The notes below the pieces were generated by a model. It searched no databases and was not told the origin of the DNA. It worked only from the letters and a program-made list of their open reading frames with translations. Below, one piece after another: positions 25,445 to 35,099 of a DNA stretch of 64,000 bases. How positions within the stretch are numbered: position 1 is the stretch's first letter; every line of letters starts with the position of its first letter. Location: positions 214,653-278,652 of the forward strand of contig KE993473.1 in assembly GCA_000466585.1 (NCBI GenBank), given 5' to 3'. The translations under genes and the position numbers were made by a program. The stretch comes from Clostridiales bacterium oral taxon 876 str. F0540 (lineage in GTDB: Bacteria; Bacillota; Clostridia; Clostridiales; Clostridiaceae).

Positions 25445-26072
25445 TATGATAAAAGCCCTTGGTGAAACACTCCTTATGGTATTTATTTCAGGAAGTATTT
25501 CAACCTTGATAGGCATACCTATAGGAGTAGTTCTTGTAGTAACAAGACCAGGGAATATTCTTCAAAACAATCTTATCTACAACTTCACAGGTAAGATTAT
25601 AAATATATTTCGTTCTATTCCATTTGTAATACTGCTTGCAGCAATTATTCCGATAACACGATTTTTTGTAGGTACAACAATTGGCTTAAAGGGCGCTATT
25701 GTCCCTCTAGTCTTTGGTTCTGTTCCATTTGTAGCAAGGCAAATAGAATCTGCACTTCTTGACATAGATAAGGGAATTATTGAAGCGGCAGAAGCCATGG
25801 GTTCAAGCCCTTTTGAGATAATTTACAGAGTGCTTCTTAAAGAAGGTCTGCCAGGGATTATCTACGCTCTTACAATTACAACAGTAAGCTTAATCGGTTT
25901 TTCCGCCGTAGCGGGAACTGTTGGAGGCGGCGGCTTGGGAGACTTTGCAATCAGATATGGCTATCAGTATTTTAAGACTGACATTATGATAGCAACTATA
26001 ATAATTCTTCTTATTTTAGTTAACTTAATTCAAAGCTTTGGAGAACTTTTATTAAAAAAATTAAGTCATTAA
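25392..26072 (+). CDS. metI: Methionine ABC transporter permease
   Basis: The 226-residue membrane subunit of the methionine importer, with five helices. The EAA loop EAAEAMGSSPFEIIYRVLLKE, which contacts MetN, is clear, and the C-terminal SAVAGTVGGGGLGDFAIRYGYQ is typical of MetI. The start at 25392 has GGAGG 9 bases upstream and gives a 53-base overlap with metN in another frame, longer than usual for this operon. Confidence 0.95.
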   Translation: MQQLLYTFMPNVIELFPDMIKALGETLLMVFISGSISTLIGIPIGVVLVVTRPGNILQNNLIYNFTGKIINIFRSIPFVILLAAIIPITRFFVGTTIGLKGAIVPLVFGSVPFVARQIESALLDIDKGIIEAAEAMGSSPFEIIYRVLLKEGLPGIIYALTITTVSLIGFSAVAGTVGGGGLGDFAIRYGYQYFKTDIMIATIIILLILVNLIQSFGELLLKKLSH

Positions 26073-26149
26073 TTATTATTTAAATAAATTTTATGTATGT
26101 AAGGATTTAGATACTTGCGTACTAATAAAAAATAGGGGGGCATTTAATA

Positions 26150-26986
26150 ATGAAAGCAAAAAGATTATTAGTATTACTAGGACTTGTGGTAGGAATAACA
26201 TCACTTGCAGGCTGCGGCAAAGCTAAAACAACAGCAGCTTCTGAGAACTCAAACAAAAAACAGGTTATAAAGCTTGGAGTTACCGGAGACGACCATAGAG
26301 TTTGGGACAATATAAAAACAAGATTAGCAAAAGAGAATATAGAGCTTCAAATTGTATCCTTCAGCGATTATGTAAGACCAAATCAAGCCTTAGCTGATGG
26401 TGAAATAGATGCAAATTCTTTTCAGACTGTAGCTTACTTTGAACAGTTTAAAAAAGATAGAAAGCTTGATCTAACCTCAATTGGCAATACTGTTTTAGCA
26501 CCAATGGGGATTTACTCAAGCAATATAAAAGACTTAAAAGAACTTAAAAATAAAGATAAGATAGCAATACCTAATGATGCAACTAATGGAGGAAGAGCTT
26601 TGCTGCTCCTTCAAGATGCGGGTCTTATTAAGCTTAAGGAAGGTTCCGGTATAACTCCAACAGTGAAAGATGTTGTAGATAATCCAAAGAGCCTTGAAAT
26701 AATCCCATTAGTGGCAACACAAATTCCAAGGTCTATAAAAGATGTAGCGGCTGCTGCTATTAATAACGGAGTTGCTACAGAGGCAGGTTATTCTCCATTA
26801 AAAGATTCAATTTACATCGAAGATACTAAAAAAGAGGGAGCTAAAAATTACTTTAATATTATAGCCGTACGCACAAAAGATAAGGACAGTAAGCTTCTTA
26901 AAAGACTAGTTGAAGTCTATCAAACTGATGAAACTAAAAAACTTATAGATGAAACAACTAAAGGTTCTTCAATTCCTGTGTTCTAA
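26150..26986 (+). CDS. metQ: Methionine-binding lipoprotein (NlpA/MetQ family)
   Basis: The substrate-binding lipoprotein of the methionine importer, 278 residues. The signal peptide ends in the lipobox SLAGC (Cys at about residue 23). The mature part has the NlpA-family pattern IKLGVTGDDHRVWDNIK, YVRPNQALADGEIDANSFQ and AIPNDATNGGRALLLLQ. It ends the metNIQ operon before a strong terminator. Confidence 0.95.
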   Translation: MKAKRLLVLLGLVVGITSLAGCGKAKTTAASENSNKKQVIKLGVTGDDHRVWDNIKTRLAKENIELQIVSFSDYVRPNQALADGEIDANSFQTVAYFEQFKKDRKLDLTSIGNTVLAPMGIYSSNIKDLKELKNKDKIAIPNDATNGGRALLLLQDAGLIKLKEGSGITPTVKDVVDNPKSLEIIPLVATQIPRSIKDVAAAAINNGVATEAGYSPLKDSIYIEDTKKEGAKNYFNIIAVRTKDKDSKLLKRLVEVYQTDETKKLIDETTKGSSIPVF

Positions 26987-27002
26987 GATAGGACTTAATA
27001 AA

Positions 27003-27034
27003 GACCGCAGCTTTTAATTAAACTGCGGCCTTTT
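27003..27034. terminator. Terminator of metNIQ
   Basis: CCGCAG (27005-27010) pairs with CTGCGG (27023-27028), followed by CCTTTT. An A-rich 5' side also allows use on the minus strand for the small gene that follows. Confidence 0.85.
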
Positions 27035-27037
27035 AAG

Positions 27038-27214
27038 TCAAGACTTCTTATTATTCTTCAAATAAATATAATGGCCATACGCACTATATAAAAGTGCTAT
27101 AAGGGCAAGTGTATTTATTATTTTCCCAAGCAGTCCAAACTTAGTAGTCAAGCCTATATAGGCTAATAGTATAATGCATATTATATCTAATACAAGCGAT
27201 CTTTTTCTATTCAT
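27038..27214 (-). CDS. Small membrane protein of 58 residues
   Basis: An open frame starts at ATG 27214 with AAAGGA 6 bases upstream and ends at TGA 27038. The product begins MNRKRSLVLDIICIILLAY, has two hydrophobic helices (about 7-20 and 31-49) and ends in a basic tail (KNNKKS). It follows the TRIC-like gene by 20 bases on the same strand, so it is probably co-transcribed with it. I do not recognise a family. It is short enough for routine gene calling to miss it. Confidence 0.6.
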   Translation of the reverse strand: MNRKRSLVLDIICIILLAYIGLTTKFGLLGKIINTLALIALLYSAYGHYIYLKNNKKS

Positions 27215-27234
27215 TTGTTTTTCCTTTCAAAGTT

Positions 27235-27861
27235 CTATATTGCAGAACTGTTCTCTTTATTTTCAGGTACAGGTAAATTTAAATTATATATCATTGATAA
27301 AATTCTTATAATAAACGTAACTATAAAAGAAATATATAAGGACATTGCCTCTGAAAGATAATTATAGGTAAAAAAGAAACATAAGGCGCCTAATATAGAA
27401 GCTACGGCATAAATTTCCTTTCTAAATACAAAAGGGATATCTTTAACAAAAACATCTCTAAGTATTCCGCCTCCAACTCCTGTTATAAGGCCCATAGAAA
27501 TAACTATAAAAGCATAATTCATTTCATGAGTCACTGCTGTATTAGCTCCAACCGCAGTAAATACGCCAAGACCTAAGGCATCAGATATTACTATTATGTT
27601 TTTAAGCTTATGAAGCTTCTTATAAAAATAAAATGTAATAAGAGCTGTTGCTATGCTGATTATGCAAGAGGTCGGATTAACAAAAGCAGTCGGTGGAGTA
27701 TTACCTATAATTATGTCTCTGAATATTCCCCCTCCTACAGCGGTTGTTATTGCTAAAAATATAACACCAAATAAATCAAGCTTTTTCTCAATACCTATTA
27801 ATGCACCTGAAATAGCAAAAGCTATTGTTCCTATTATCTCAAATGAATTAATTAAAAACAT
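27235..27861 (-). CDS. TRIC-type cation channel family protein (UPF0126)
   Basis: A 208-residue membrane protein with seven helices made of two repeats. Each repeat carries a glycine motif: GGGIFRDIIIGNTPP in the first and GGGILRDVFVKDIP in the second. This is the signature of the bacterial trimeric intracellular cation channel family (UPF0126). It may move K+ or another monovalent cation across the membrane; direct evidence for this protein is lacking. Confidence 0.88.
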   Translation of the reverse strand: MFLINSFEIIGTIAFAISGALIGIEKKLDLFGVIFLAITTAVGGGIFRDIIIGNTPPTAFVNPTSCIISIATALITFYFYKKLHKLKNIIVISDALGLGVFTAVGANTAVTHEMNYAFIVISMGLITGVGGGILRDVFVKDIPFVFRKEIYAVASILGALCFFFTYNYLSEAMSLYISFIVTFIIRILSMIYNLNLPVPENKENSSAI

Positions 27862-27970
27862 AGTCTACCTCTTCTAATATTAATTTTTCGCACTATTACA
27901 TTATATATCAGCTTTGTTAAAAGGTTAAATTTATTTTTCAAATAACTGCACTATTCATTATAAGTTGAGT

Positions 27971-28012
27971 GGGTGATGGGGGTGATGGGGTGATGGGGAC
28001 GGTTAACAATTT
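27971..28012 (+). repeat. G-rich tandem run and GGGACGGTTAAC repeat, copy 1
   Basis: Three GGGTGAT-like units lead into GGGGACGGTTAACAATTTTA (repeat core 27996-28007). The same core occurs four more times within 7.5 kb, around the RAYT transposase gene. The rest of the 27862-28176 gap holds an imperfect hairpin (AGTATTT near 28072 with AAATACT near 28131) that may terminate the kinase gene transcript. Confidence 0.7.
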
Positions 28013-28176
28013 TATGGCATTTAGATAAACCAAATGTACTTTAAAATATGTTAAATAATTTTATAAAAAAGAAAGTATTTCATAAGAAAAGCAGCAACAC
28101 CATAGGACTATAAGTCCAAGCTTTCCCTATAAAATACTCTCTAAAACTATTATGTCATTATATATGCAATTTATAC

Positions 28177-29721
28177 TTACATTTTAAATCTTACTTCAAA
28201 GCTTATATAGCCATCTTCATACTTAGCTTCAATGCTTCCGCCTTGAAGTTCAACAATATTTTTGGCTATAGCGAGCCCTAAGCCGCTTCCTCCAGTATCT
28301 GAAGACCTGGACTTTTCTACTCTGTAAAACCTGTCAAATATCTTATCAAGCTCTTCTTTACTTATAGTATCACAATTATTTTGAACGCTTATCACCGCAA
28401 AATTCTCTTCCTTGTTTAAAACAACCTTTATCTTTCCTGGCTTTAAGCTGTATCTTATTGCATTCATAAGCAGATTTTCAAAGACTCTTGCGGTTTTATT
28501 TGCATCTATATTAACTGTTACCCTTTCATTTATAAACTCTCTTGTTATTTCTGTATTATTCTCTTCACATATAGGAACTAATTCATCGATGAGCTGATCC
28601 AGCAAATCATTTAATGCTATACTTTGCCTATGCATATTAATCTGATTATTACTTAGTTTTGTATATTCAAACAAATCATTAATTAAAACCTCAAGTTTTT
28701 CTGATTTATTGTAAGCTATATTTACATATTGCAATAAATCCTCCTCTTCTTTGTATCTTTTGTCCTTTATAAGTCCCAAATACCCTTTAATTGAAGTTAA
28801 TGGTGTCCTTAAATCATGAGAAACATTAGTTATAAGCTCACTTTTAGCTTTTTCTACTCTTCTTTCATTTTCTATCTTATTTTTGAGTTCCTCTGCCATG
28901 GTATTTATATTACCAGCCAGTGAAGCAAGTTCGTCATCACCATATTTATGAATTCTGTAATCTAAATTTCCTTTTGACATTTCAAGAAGGCCATTAGAAA
29001 CAGCTTCTAAGTATTTCATTTTTTTATTAGTCATAAAATAGAAAGTTAAAAGAAAAGCTGCCAAAATAGCTATTACCCCTGGAAATTCATTTCCCGAAGC
29101 ATAATATTCTATTTGACCTTCCGGAGTTCCGCTTACTATAACATAACCTCTTCCGTCTGTAAAATTAATTGGATAAAAGCTTATTATTTCTCCGCTTCTG
29201 TACTGCTTATCATCACCGTATTGTTCATCATAGCTATAAAAACCGTTTATAGTTCTGTTAAGCTCCATGGAATTTTTTATAGTATTATATATATCCACCT
29301 GGCTCTCATTTGAATTATCTGATTTATATAATACCTTTCCATCTAAATCACATATCACTATTTTAATATTTCTCTGCTGCTTTGTTATTTCAATTATCCT
29401 ATTTATCTTATCTTTATCGTTTATACTGAATTTACCGTTAGTTATAGAGTTTGCAATAGAAGTACCTTGATTCAATATTTGTCTGCTTCCTGTAGTGTAC
29501 TCTATTCTTGCATCCTTAACATTATTTTTAAAATAACTTCCTACTATCGCACCTGCTAAAGTGGAAACAAGAAGGCTTATTCCAAATATTAATACTAATT
29601 CTGCTCTTATGCTTTTTTTGACTTTATTCCAAATAATGTTATAAAGCTTTCGTAGTGGGCTAAGTAGCTTTCTGAATGGACTAAATAGTATTCGAATTAG
29701 CTTTGGTGTCCTAATTTTCAA
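28177..29721 (-). CDS. Sensor histidine kinase with HAMP domain
   Basis: A 514-residue membrane kinase. A transmembrane helix near 42-62 is followed by an extracytoplasmic region of about 140 residues, a second helix near 210-228, a HAMP domain, HisKA with SHDLRTPLTSIKGYLG (phosphorylated His) and a HATPase domain (FENLLMNAIRYS, GGSGLGLAIAKNIV). The layout resembles VanS/YycG-like kinases of Firmicutes. It overlaps the response regulator gene by 11 bases. The signal is unknown. Confidence 0.92.
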   Translation of the reverse strand: MKIRTPKLIRILFSPFRKLLSPLRKLYNIIWNKVKKSIRAELVLIFGISLLVSTLAGAIVGSYFKNNVKDARIEYTTGSRQILNQGTSIANSITNGKFSINDKDKINRIIEITKQQRNIKIVICDLDGKVLYKSDNSNESQVDIYNTIKNSMELNRTINGFYSYDEQYGDDKQYRSGEIISFYPINFTDGRGYVIVSGTPEGQIEYYASGNEFPGVIAILAAFLLTFYFMTNKKMKYLEAVSNGLLEMSKGNLDYRIHKYGDDELASLAGNINTMAEELKNKIENERRVEKAKSELITNVSHDLRTPLTSIKGYLGLIKDKRYKEEEDLLQYVNIAYNKSEKLEVLINDLFEYTKLSNNQINMHRQSIALNDLLDQLIDELVPICEENNTEITREFINERVTVNIDANKTARVFENLLMNAIRYSLKPGKIKVVLNKEENFAVISVQNNCDTISKEELDKIFDRFYRVEKSRSSDTGGSGLGLAIAKNIVELQGGSIEAKYEDGYISFEVRFKM

Positions 29722-30406
29722 TTTTATAGCCTACCCCCCATACAGTTTTTATATATTGAGGCTTTCTTGAATCCGCTTCAAGCTTTTCTCTTATCTTTCG
29801 TATATGAACCATTACTGTATTATCAGATTCAAAAAACTCTTCCTTCCATATGGTTTCATAAATCTTTTCTATGCTAAAAACCATACCCCTGTTTCTTGCA
29901 AGAAGGAATAGTATATCAAACTCTCTGGGTGTTAGCTTTACTTCTCTATCAGCTACTCTTACCTCATGAGAGTTAACATCTATAGTTAAATCTCCTATTT
30001 CAATAATACTGTCATTTTTTTCTGTTTTTACATTAAGTTTTGTATACCTTCTAAGCTGAGACTTGACTCTTGCCAAAAGCTCTAATGGATTAAAGGGTTT
30101 AGTCACATAGTCATCCGCTCCGGTAGTAAGACCCATTATTTTATCCATATCCTCACTTTTAGCCGACAACATAATAATCGGCATATTTTTATCCTGCCTT
30201 ATTTTCATGCAGGCTTCCATTCCGTCCATATTAGGCATCATTATATCCAGTATTATTAAATCTACATCTTCTTTTTCCAATATGTTTAAAGCTTCTAATC
30301 CGTTGGAGGCCTTAATTACCTTATAGCCATCATTATCTAAATATATACCAATTAAATCTCTAATTTCTTTTTCATCATCTACAACTAAAATAGTCTCTTT
30401 ATCCAT
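29711..30406 (-). CDS. OmpR/PhoB-type response regulator
   Basis: A 231-residue regulator with a receiver domain (VVDDEKEIRDL; phosphoacceptor Asp54 in ILDIMMPNMDG; Lys in VTKPFNPLEL) and a winged helix at the C-terminus (LTPREFDILFLLARNRGMV to VHIRKIREKLE and VWGVGYKIE). The start at ATG 30406 is preferred, with GAGG 9 bases upstream. It works with the overlapping histidine kinase gene. Confidence 0.92.
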   Translation of the reverse strand: MDKETILVVDDEKEIRDLIGIYLDNDGYKVIKASNGLEALNILEKEDVDLIILDIMMPNMDGMEACMKIRQDKNMPIIMLSAKSEDMDKIMGLTTGADDYVTKPFNPLELLARVKSQLRRYTKLNVKTEKNDSIIEIGDLTIDVNSHEVRVADREVKLTPREFDILFLLARNRGMVFSIEKIYETIWKEEFFESDNTVMVHIRKIREKLEADSRKPQYIKTVWGVGYKIEN

Positions 30407-30445
30407 GGCAACCAACCTCGTTTAAATTATTATTAAAGCATCGAT

Positions 30446-30461
30446 TAGGGACGGTTAACAA
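30446..30461 (+). repeat. GGGACGGTTAAC repeat, copy 2
   Basis: The core at 30448-30459 is followed by AATTTTAAGCATTA, nearly the same flank as copy 1. It lies in the 100-base gap between the glycosyltransferase and response regulator genes. Confidence 0.75.
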
Positions 30462-30507
30462 TTTTAAGCATTATCTTTGCTTTATAAATAGTATAACAAA
30501 TGTTCCT

Positions 30508-31686
30508 TTACGCTCCAACTTGAACATTAATAAATTCTGAGTATTCAATAGTTTTATTGTAAGCTTCGAGAATATTAGACGCAAAGGTACTGCTTGAATA
30601 CTCATCAGCTTTAGCTTGTGCCGCCTCGCTCATACTTAATCTTAAACTGTCATTTAATAGAATTCTGCTGATATAATCACTGAATTGTACTTCAGTTTTA
30701 TAAGAGTATCCATTTATGCCTTGAAGAACAACACCTTCTATACATTTATCATATTTGCATACTATTGGGCATCCTGTGCTTAAAGCCTCAAGATATGTTA
30801 AGCCCTGAGTTTCGCTTGTTGAAGCCGTAACAAATATATGCGCCAGTTTGTAATACTTATATACCTCTTCAGGTTTAACCATTCCGGCAAATATCACTTT
30901 ACCTTCAAGCTTCATATTATCCACCTGCTGCCTTAGCTCATCAATATAAGGTCCACCTCCAACAATAAGTAATTTTGTGTTTTCAGCCTTTTCTAAAACT
31001 GAAGGAAATAAACTTATTATTTCTGATATGTTTTTTTCTTCAGCAATTCTTCCCACATAAGCAATTATTTTATCTTCTTTTTTTAAATTAAGCTTTCTAT
31101 ATAATTCTTCTTTTTCTTCTTTCGAAATTTCTCTTTGGAACTTTCTTAGATCTATTCCTGTTGGAACAACATGCATGTAAGTATTTACTCCATAACCTTC
31201 AAGCACTTCTTTAGTTTTATCTGTAGGAGCCACAACCCCATCCAGACTGTTTAGAAGGAGCTTTGTAAACATAGCCGCAGCACCCTTTTTTATCACTCTG
31301 CCATTAAGTATATATTTTAGATAATCTTCATACAATGTGTGGTAAGTATGAATATGAGGTATATTAAGCTTCCTAGCTATATGTTTAGCTGCGATCATTG
31401 TAGAAAACTCAGTCTGTGAATGAACTATATCAGGCTTCCAGTCCAAAATTTCCTTTACGAGCTTATTGTAAAACGGAACTTTTATTCTTGCATCAGGATA
31501 TATACCGGCCTTTACAGATTTTAAATAATATATGTCTCCCTCTGACCATTCCTCTGATCTATGAGATAAGGTAAGTATTTTAACTTCATGTCCTTTAGCC
31601 TTTAGCTCTTTATATAAATTATTAGTAGATGTCACTACTCCGTTTATCATTGGAAAATAAGTATCTGTTGTTATCAATATCTTCAT
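30508..31686 (-). CDS. GT4 glycosyltransferase (diacylglycerol glucosyltransferase-like)
   Basis: A 392-residue GT-B fold glycosyltransferase of family 4. The N-terminal ITTDTYFPMINGVVTS and HSQTEFSTMIAAKHIA, and the C-terminal GRIAEEKNISEIISLFP, FVTASTSETQGLTYLEAL and the conserved EX7E-type motif, resemble 1,2-diacylglycerol 3-glucosyltransferases, which make membrane glycolipids. The start at 31686 is preferred, 8 bases after a GGGGGG ribosome binding site; an ATG three bases upstream is possible. The acceptor is inferred from family resemblance. Confidence 0.85.
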   Translation of the reverse strand: MKILITTDTYFPMINGVVTSTNNLYKELKAKGHEVKILTLSHRSEEWSEGDIYYLKSVKAGIYPDARIKVPFYNKLVKEILDWKPDIVHSQTEFSTMIAAKHIARKLNIPHIHTYHTLYEDYLKYILNGRVIKKGAAAMFTKLLLNSLDGVVAPTDKTKEVLEGYGVNTYMHVVPTGIDLRKFQREISKEEKEELYRKLNLKKEDKIIAYVGRIAEEKNISEIISLFPSVLEKAENTKLLIVGGGPYIDELRQQVDNMKLEGKVIFAGMVKPEEVYKYYKLAHIFVTASTSETQGLTYLEALSTGCPIVCKYDKCIEGVVLQGINGYSYKTEVQFSDYISRILLNDSLRLSMSEAAQAKADEYSSSTFASNILEAYNKTIEYSEFINVQVGA

Positions 31687-31820
31687 CATTGTTCCCCCCA
31701 AATATTTCTTTAAGAACAATATTAATTATAAAATCCATATCTTAATTATTTATCTTACTATTTCTTAATTATTTCTTAATTTTTGCGATTAGTTTGGTAA
31801 ATGTAGATGGTAGATATAAA

Positions 31821-31836
31821 TAGGGACGGTTAACAA
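31821..31836 (+). repeat. GGGACGGTTAAC repeat, copy 3
   Basis: Core at 31823-31834, preceded by TA and followed by AA as in other copies. It lies on the 3' side of the RAYT gene and is inverted relative to copy 4 on the other side. The rest of the 31687-32084 gap holds a small hairpin (CTTATCC/GGGATAAG near 31940-31965). I see no other gene there. Confidence 0.75.
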
Positions 31837-32084
31837 ATCTATTAACTTATGATTACTTAATTATATAAGATTCATTTGATTCAACAATCCAGCTTGGCAT
31901 ATTTGCTGAGACTTATAGATTTTTAGAATTGTTGTCTTATCCTTTAAGCGGGATAAGAGTTTCTATAGAATTGATTGTTTTTACTTTACTAACTAGGTAT
32001 CACAAGTATAGCTTGTACATATTATAATTAAATGTGCTTATCTCTCAATTATCTACTTTTCATTTTAAGAATATATATACTGCT

Positions 32085-33008
32085 CTAATAATTACATTCA
32101 ATAAAGTCATTGATAATGTTTTTATAGGATTTATCGTCTTTAATTAATGATACTCCTATACTGCACAATTTGGATATCCTTGAACTTGTTATATTCCCTA
32201 GTATACAGCATATTTCCTTGCAGCTTACACCGCAGAAATTTCTTAGAAGAACAATCAGAAGGGCTTTTGCTTCAATCATATCTTTTCTATATTTTATATG
32301 AATAAGGCAGCTTTCTATTTTAAGTCTATCTTGAATATATTTTACTACATCCTCAGTATTTTTATTTCTCGCTAATATTTTTCTTCCGCTTCTGTATTCA
32401 GTCTTTTCATCTTGAAACTCTGCCTCTTCCTCTTTGATTTCTTCAATATCAACAGTTCTAGTTCTGTTAACAAGCTCCATATACCATTTTCTTAAACGTT
32501 TTTTATTTCCATTGAACAAACTTAGTACAAATCTATCATCCACAAGATTAAATTCATCCTTTCTAAGGCCAAGATATATAGCTAAACTTGAATAAATATA
32601 TTTCTCGGGCTGACTTTTATACTTGGGTATATCTAAAGGATTATTATGTATATATGCAGATAGGCTTATAAGATATCTATTATTCTCTACTATCTTACTT
32701 TTAAATCTGTCTTGAAAAAGATGTCCATGCCTTTTATGAATATTATTAAAATAGTTTGCGTACTTAAAATTTATACAATGCATTATTTTTGATATATCAG
32801 CACCATTTGAATCAATAATTAAATGAACATGATTATCCATAAGGCAATATGCATACACTCTAAAATTATATACTATCTGGTATTCTTTTAATATTTTCAT
32901 ATACTGCTTTTTGTCATCCTCTGATTTAAACAAATCAACTTCACTTATGCTTCTTGCCATAATATGATATATTGCTTCTTCCGACTTTTTTCTTGCTGCT
33001 CTAGGCAT
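32085..33008 (-). CDS. REP-associated tyrosine transposase (RAYT, Y1/HUH family)
   Basis: A 307-residue protein of the Y1_Tnp (IS200-like) family. The metal-binding HUH motif is His60 and His62 in DNHVHLII. The probable catalytic Tyr is in KYANYFNN (83 or 86), followed by RHGHLFQDRFKS, typical of RAYTs. The C-terminal third has a DnaA-like helix-turn-helix (CGVSCKEICCILGNITSSRISKL), as in Gram-positive members. It is flanked by inverted copies of GGGACGGTTAAC at 31823 and 33083. RAYTs handle single-stranded repeat hairpins; there is no complete insertion sequence here. Confidence 0.88.
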   Translation of the reverse strand: MPRAARKKSEEAIYHIMARSISEVDLFKSEDDKKQYMKILKEYQIVYNFRVYAYCLMDNHVHLIIDSNGADISKIMHCINFKYANYFNNIHKRHGHLFQDRFKSKIVENNRYLISLSAYIHNNPLDIPKYKSQPEKYIYSSLAIYLGLRKDEFNLVDDRFVLSLFNGNKKRLRKWYMELVNRTRTVDIEEIKEEEAEFQDEKTEYRSGRKILARNKNTEDVVKYIQDRLKIESCLIHIKYRKDMIEAKALLIVLLRNFCGVSCKEICCILGNITSSRISKLCSIGVSLIKDDKSYKNIINDFIECNY

Positions 33009-33011
33009 AAA

Positions 33012-33065
33012 TACACCCCACTTGTGTTTGAATTTATTTCAAATTCTATCCACAAGTGGGGTGCA
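33012..33065. repeat. Long inverted repeat upstream of the RAYT gene
   Basis: TACACCCCACTTGTG (33012-33026) pairs with CACAAGTGGGGTGCA (33051-33065) with one mismatch, and an inner pair TTTGAA/TTCAAA extends the stem. This REP-like hairpin just before the start codon may be a substrate of the encoded protein or may regulate it. Confidence 0.65.
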
Positions 33066-33082
33066 TTAAACATCTTTATTTT

Positions 33083-33097
33083 GTTAACCGTCCCTAG
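33083..33097 (-). repeat. GGGACGGTTAAC repeat, copy 4 (minus strand)
   Basis: GTTAACCGTCCC at 33083-33094, followed by TA (minus strand TAGGGACGGTTAAC). It is the inverted partner of copy 3 across the RAYT gene and lies only 8 bases from the stop of the chemoreceptor gene. Confidence 0.75.
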
Positions 33098-33101
33098 TTT
33101 C

Positions 33102-35099
33102 CTAAATCTTAAACGCTTTAATCATTTCATCAAGCTTTTGTGATAAAATCCTTAGCTCCTCAGCTGAAGCCAATACTTCCTGAAGACCTGCCGACTGTTC
33201 CTCTGAAGAAGCACTTACCTCTTCTGTAGTAGCTGCAGTTTCCTGTGATACCGTAGCTATACTTGTAATTTTTTCGATAACTTCATCTCTTCTAGCGCTT
33301 ACACTTTGAAGAGTATCGTTCACTGAATTTATATTTTCCTCAAGAAGCTTTATAGCGCCTTCTATATTATTAAAACTTAAGTTGGTATCTTCAACACCTT
33401 TTTCTGAGTTAACAGCTAATTTTGATACAAGCTCTATCTTGCCAAATACTAAATCTATGCTTTGTCTAATATCATTTATAACTTTATTTATTTCCTCAGC
33501 CGAGCTCGAAGACTGTTCTGCAAGCTTTCTAACTTCGTCTGCTACAACAGCAAATCCTCTTCCTGCTTCCCCTGCTCTAGCCGCTTCTATGCTTGCATTA
33601 AGTGCCAGAAGGCTTGTCTGTTCTGTAATAGACTTTATAGTGTCAGTTATTGAACTAATCTTATTAGAATTCTGAGCTAAAACATTTATTCCTTGCTCAA
33701 GCTCTAGATTTGCATTAGATGTTTCTTTAAAAGCATCCTTTAATCTAGCTATAACTGAGGTTCCTTCCTGAGTAGATTTTTTTACATTTTCAGAAGCTGT
33801 AAGCATACTCAAGCTGCTTTCGATTGCTTTATTTACATCATCACCAAGCTTATTTACTATAATTGAGCTTTCATCTAGACTTTCAGCCTGATCCTGAGCT
33901 CCTTCAGATATTTGCTGAACTGCTTTAGAAACTTCTTCGCCAACTTCAGTAGATTGCTCCATTATTGAAACTAAACCCTCTGAAGATTCTTTAACTCCAA
34001 CCGAGGTATCTATGATACCTTTCAAAAGCATAACTATATTTGATATCATTTTATTTATAGAATTAGTAATCATTTCAACTTCATAACTTGATTTTTTATT
34101 CTCTGCTATTACTGTAAAATCACCTTCGCTAGCCTTATCTAAAACTCCTAGAAGTTTATTAATTGGGTTAGCTATTGAACCTGAAAACCAAACGCCCACA
34201 ATAGTAGCTAGAATACAAAGAATTAATGAAATGATTATCGAGGCCATTGTACTTTTACTAATTGCGTTGGTTACTTCTGATTCAGGTATAAGTCCAACTA
34301 TTTTCCAAGATGTTTCAGATTCTGTTAAAGAATAAGTTACATAACTTTTTCCTGAAATCGTATGTTTCTCTTTACTTCCTTTTGAATTGAGAATTTCATC
34401 TATCCATTTTTCATCTTTTGAAGTCTTCCCTAAGAGAGCAGAATCTTGATGCGCAATTATTGTTCCTGTCTTGTCCATAACTGCAGCATACCCTGAATCC
34501 CCAAGTTTAACCTGAGATACGAGTTTAGAAATCGTTGAAAGCTTGACATCAATTCCTACAACTCCAACTACCTGATTAGTTTTAGAGTCCTTAACAGCCT
34601 TTGCAAATGTGATCTCATATACTCCCTTTTGAATCGAATCCTCATAAGGCTGTGTAATAGCAACTTGTCCATCTTTCTCTAATGCAAGCTTATACCAATT
34701 AGTTTTTGTTGGATCATAACTGCTTGGAAGTTCCTGTTTAGGGGCTAAAATCATTTTTCCGTTACTTATGCCATAATATACGTTTAACACATCTTTATGT
34801 GTGGATAAAAATGATTCAAAAGATTTTAAAAGCCATACTTCCGAATCCTTGTTATCTAGTATTGCCATTACATTTGGATCTTGTGAAAGCATATTAACGG
34901 ACTCAATATTACTTTTGTTATTTGCCTTAATAGTTTCAGATATCCAGTTTACATTGTCAGAAAGGTTGCTTTCATATTGCTTATTAAGCATACTTCTGGT
35001 GTTTAAAGAATTATATGCTGTTATGATAAAAACCGGTACAACTATAGCTGCTATAAGCATGATAACTATCTGTGTTTTAAGTTTAGTTCTTTTTTTCAT
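33102..35099 (-). CDS. Methyl-accepting chemotaxis protein with dCache sensor
   Basis: A 665-residue transmembrane chemoreceptor. It has a first helix (about 10-30), a dCache_1 extracellular sensor (about 40-280; VYYGISNGKMILAPKQELPS, VVGVVGIDVKL), a second helix (about 284-306), a HAMP domain and a long signalling helix bundle with the tip LALNASIEAARAGEAGRGFAVVADEVRKL. The ligand is unknown. dCache_1 receptors often bind amino acids, and the arc genes are nearby, but this link is speculative. Confidence 0.92.
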   Translation of the reverse strand: MKKRTKLKTQIVIMLIAAIVVPVFIITAYNSLNTRSMLNKQYESNLSDNVNWISETIKANNKSNIESVNMLSQDPNVMAILDNKDSEVWLLKSFESFLSTHKDVLNVYYGISNGKMILAPKQELPSSYDPTKTNWYKLALEKDGQVAITQPYEDSIQKGVYEITFAKAVKDSKTNQVVGVVGIDVKLSTISKLVSQVKLGDSGYAAVMDKTGTIIAHQDSALLGKTSKDEKWIDEILNSKGSKEKHTISGKSYVTYSLTESETSWKIVGLIPESEVTNAISKSTMASIIISLILCILATIVGVWFSGSIANPINKLLGVLDKASEGDFTVIAENKKSSYEVEMITNSINKMISNIVMLLKGIIDTSVGVKESSEGLVSIMEQSTEVGEEVSKAVQQISEGAQDQAESLDESSIIVNKLGDDVNKAIESSLSMLTASENVKKSTQEGTSVIARLKDAFKETSNANLELEQGINVLAQNSNKISSITDTIKSITEQTSLLALNASIEAARAGEAGRGFAVVADEVRKLAEQSSSSAEEINKVINDIRQSIDLVFGKIELVSKLAVNSEKGVEDTNLSFNNIEGAIKLLEENINSVNDTLQSVSARRDEVIEKITSIATVSQETAATTEEVSASSEEQSAGLQEVLASAEELRILSQKLDEMIKAFKI

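Noticed and set aside
32085..33094. Complete IS200/IS605 insertion sequence
   Set aside because: There is no TnpB gene, and the flanks carry short inverted repeats shared with other places instead of IS ends. The protein is of the RAYT type.
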